Shown here one piece after another: positions 29,107-29,819 of a stretch of 29,819 nucleotides of DNA. The notes under the pieces are model-generated. The model saw nothing but the letters and a program-made list of their open reading frames with translations, was not told the DNA's origin and ran no database searches. The DNA is from JAFARZ01 sp035651595 (GTDB taxonomy: Bacteria; Actinomycetota; Actinomycetes; Streptosporangiales; Streptosporangiaceae). The stretch spans positions 1 through 29,819 of the forward strand of contig DASRFJ010000182.1 in the NCBI GenBank assembly GCA_035651595.1. Direction: 5' to 3'. Position numbers and translations under genes: made by a program. Numbering within the stretch: the stretch's first letter is position 1; every line of letters starts with the position of its first letter.

Positions 29107-29819
29107 TCCGGGTCGAGCACCAGGCGAACGGCATCGTCGAGGTGATCCTCGACCATCCGCCGGTGAACGCGCTGCCGGCGAGCGGATGGCTTGAGCTGGC
29201 CGAGGCCATCCGAGAAGTTGGCACAGCGCCGGCGACGCGCGTGGTCATCCTCAGGGCCGAAGGGCGCGGCTTCAACGCCGGGGTCGACATCAAAGAACTC
29301 CAGGCCGGCGGTCCGCGGGCACTTGTCGCGGTGAACCGCGGTTGCTTCGCCGCGTTCGCGGCCGTGTACGAGTGCGCGGTGCCGGTGATCGCGACCGTGC
29401 ACGGGTTCTGTCTCGGCGGCGGGATCGGCCTGGCGGGGAACGCGGACATGATCGTGGCGAGCGAGGACGCGACGTTCGGGCTGCCGGAGGTGGACCGGGG
29501 CGCGCTCGGCGCAGCGACACACCTGTCCCGGCTCGTGCCGCACCACAAGGCGCGGGCGATGATGTACACGTCGGCGACGGTGACCGCCGCGGAACTGCAC
29601 GGTTTCGGCTCGGTGCACGCGGTCGTGCCGCGGGACAAGCTGCGCGACGCGGCGCTCGAGCTGGCCGAGGCGATCGCGGCGAAGGACCCGACGGTGATCC
29701 GGCTGGCCAAGGAGGCGTTCAACGGCATCGACCCGGTGGACGTGCGGCGCAGCTACCGGTACGAGCAGGGATACACCTACGAGCTGGGCATGTCCGGGGT
29801 CGGCGACCGGGTCCGGGAC
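29103..29819 (+). CDS. echA20: EchA20, enoyl-CoA hydratase/isomerase-fold ring hydrolase, 3' end cut by window
   Basis: The frame is open from ATG 29103 to the last base, giving 239 residues without a stop. It is a crotonase-fold protein: VVILRAEGRGFNAGVDIKEL, NRGCFAAFAAVYECAVPVIATVHGFCLGGGIGLAGNADMIVASEDATFGLPEVDRGALGAATHLSRLVP and the C-terminal SYRYEQGYTYEL match EchA20, which opens ring D of a steroid CoA ester. Mycobacterial EchA20 is of about 247 residues, so only a few codons are missing. The start overlaps the ipdF stop. Confidence 0.9.
   Translation, partial: MIRVEHQANGIVEVILDHPPVNALPASGWLELAEAIREVGTAPATRVVILRAEGRGFNAGVDIKELQAGGPRALVAVNRGCFAAFAAVYECAVPVIATVHGFCLGGGIGLAGNADMIVASEDATFGLPEVDRGALGAATHLSRLVPHHKARAMMYTSATVTAAELHGFGSVHAVVPRDKLRDAALELAEAIAAKDPTVIRLAKEAFNGIDPVDVRRSYRYEQGYTYELGMSGVGDRVRD

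Overview
The window is high-GC, gene-dense DNA with many GTG/TTG starts, TetR/SARP/ECF-type regulators, a conservon-type histidine kinase with a roadblock partner, and an ipd steroid-catabolism operon. Together these point to a chromosomal segment of an actinomycete (order Actinomycetales in the broad sense; genus not assignable by eye). I see no tRNA, rRNA, CRISPR array, transposase, integrase or phage gene.

Layout. (1) 1-2267: the 3' end of an AraC-family regulator, a 14-bp tandem repeat across its stop, and a leftward DUF4157 (eCIS core) protein with two HExxH motifs. (2) 2449-4870: a secreted phosphoesterase, then a TetR repressor divergent from a SAM methyltransferase, with nested palindromes in their shared control region. 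(3) 4854-6697: a SigX5-like ECF sigma factor with a C-terminal SnoaL-like domain, divergent from an SDR. (4) 6687-9277: a DrrAB-like drug ABC exporter divergent from its likely TetR repressor, with two ATACA-N-TGTAT-type operators between them. (5) 9278-13424: a hairpin-rich convergent gap, an MFS exporter (DHA2 type), a DUF899 redox protein coupled to an ABATE-domain protein that lacks the usual CGNR zinc finger, and a FabH-like ketosynthase III. (6) 13595-19195: a second DHA2 MFS exporter and a 1332-residue SARP-like regulator (wHTH, BTAD, degenerate class III cyclase, AAA ATPase, TPR-like C-terminus). (7) 19236-19947: an unrecognised 72-residue protein preceded by two hairpin repeats, then a gene-free stretch with strong inverted repeats.

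(8) 19948-25440: an orphan LivK-type binding lipoprotein, a block of five 10-bp phased direct repeats, a NIT-domain histidine kinase (CvnA-like), its roadblock partner (CvnB-like) and a DUF2127 membrane protein. The usual cvnC (DUF742) and cvnD (GTPase) do not follow, so this is a reduced conservon, possibly with the lipoprotein as an extracellular sensor. (9) 25462-29819: a KstR2-type operator over the -35 of a probably leaderless promoter, then ipdA-ipdB-ipdC-ipdF-echA20, all rightward and mostly with overlapping starts. This set acts on the last steroid rings (C/D) in cholesterol breakdown. echA20 runs off the window's right edge close to its expected end.

The best leads for something undescribed are the lipoprotein/phased-repeat/kinase/roadblock module, the two-HExxH DUF4157 protein, the SARP-like regulator with a metal-ligand-deficient cyclase domain, and the hairpin-preceded small protein opposite it. 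All family assignments are made from recognised motifs and remembered family sequences; no database search was run.
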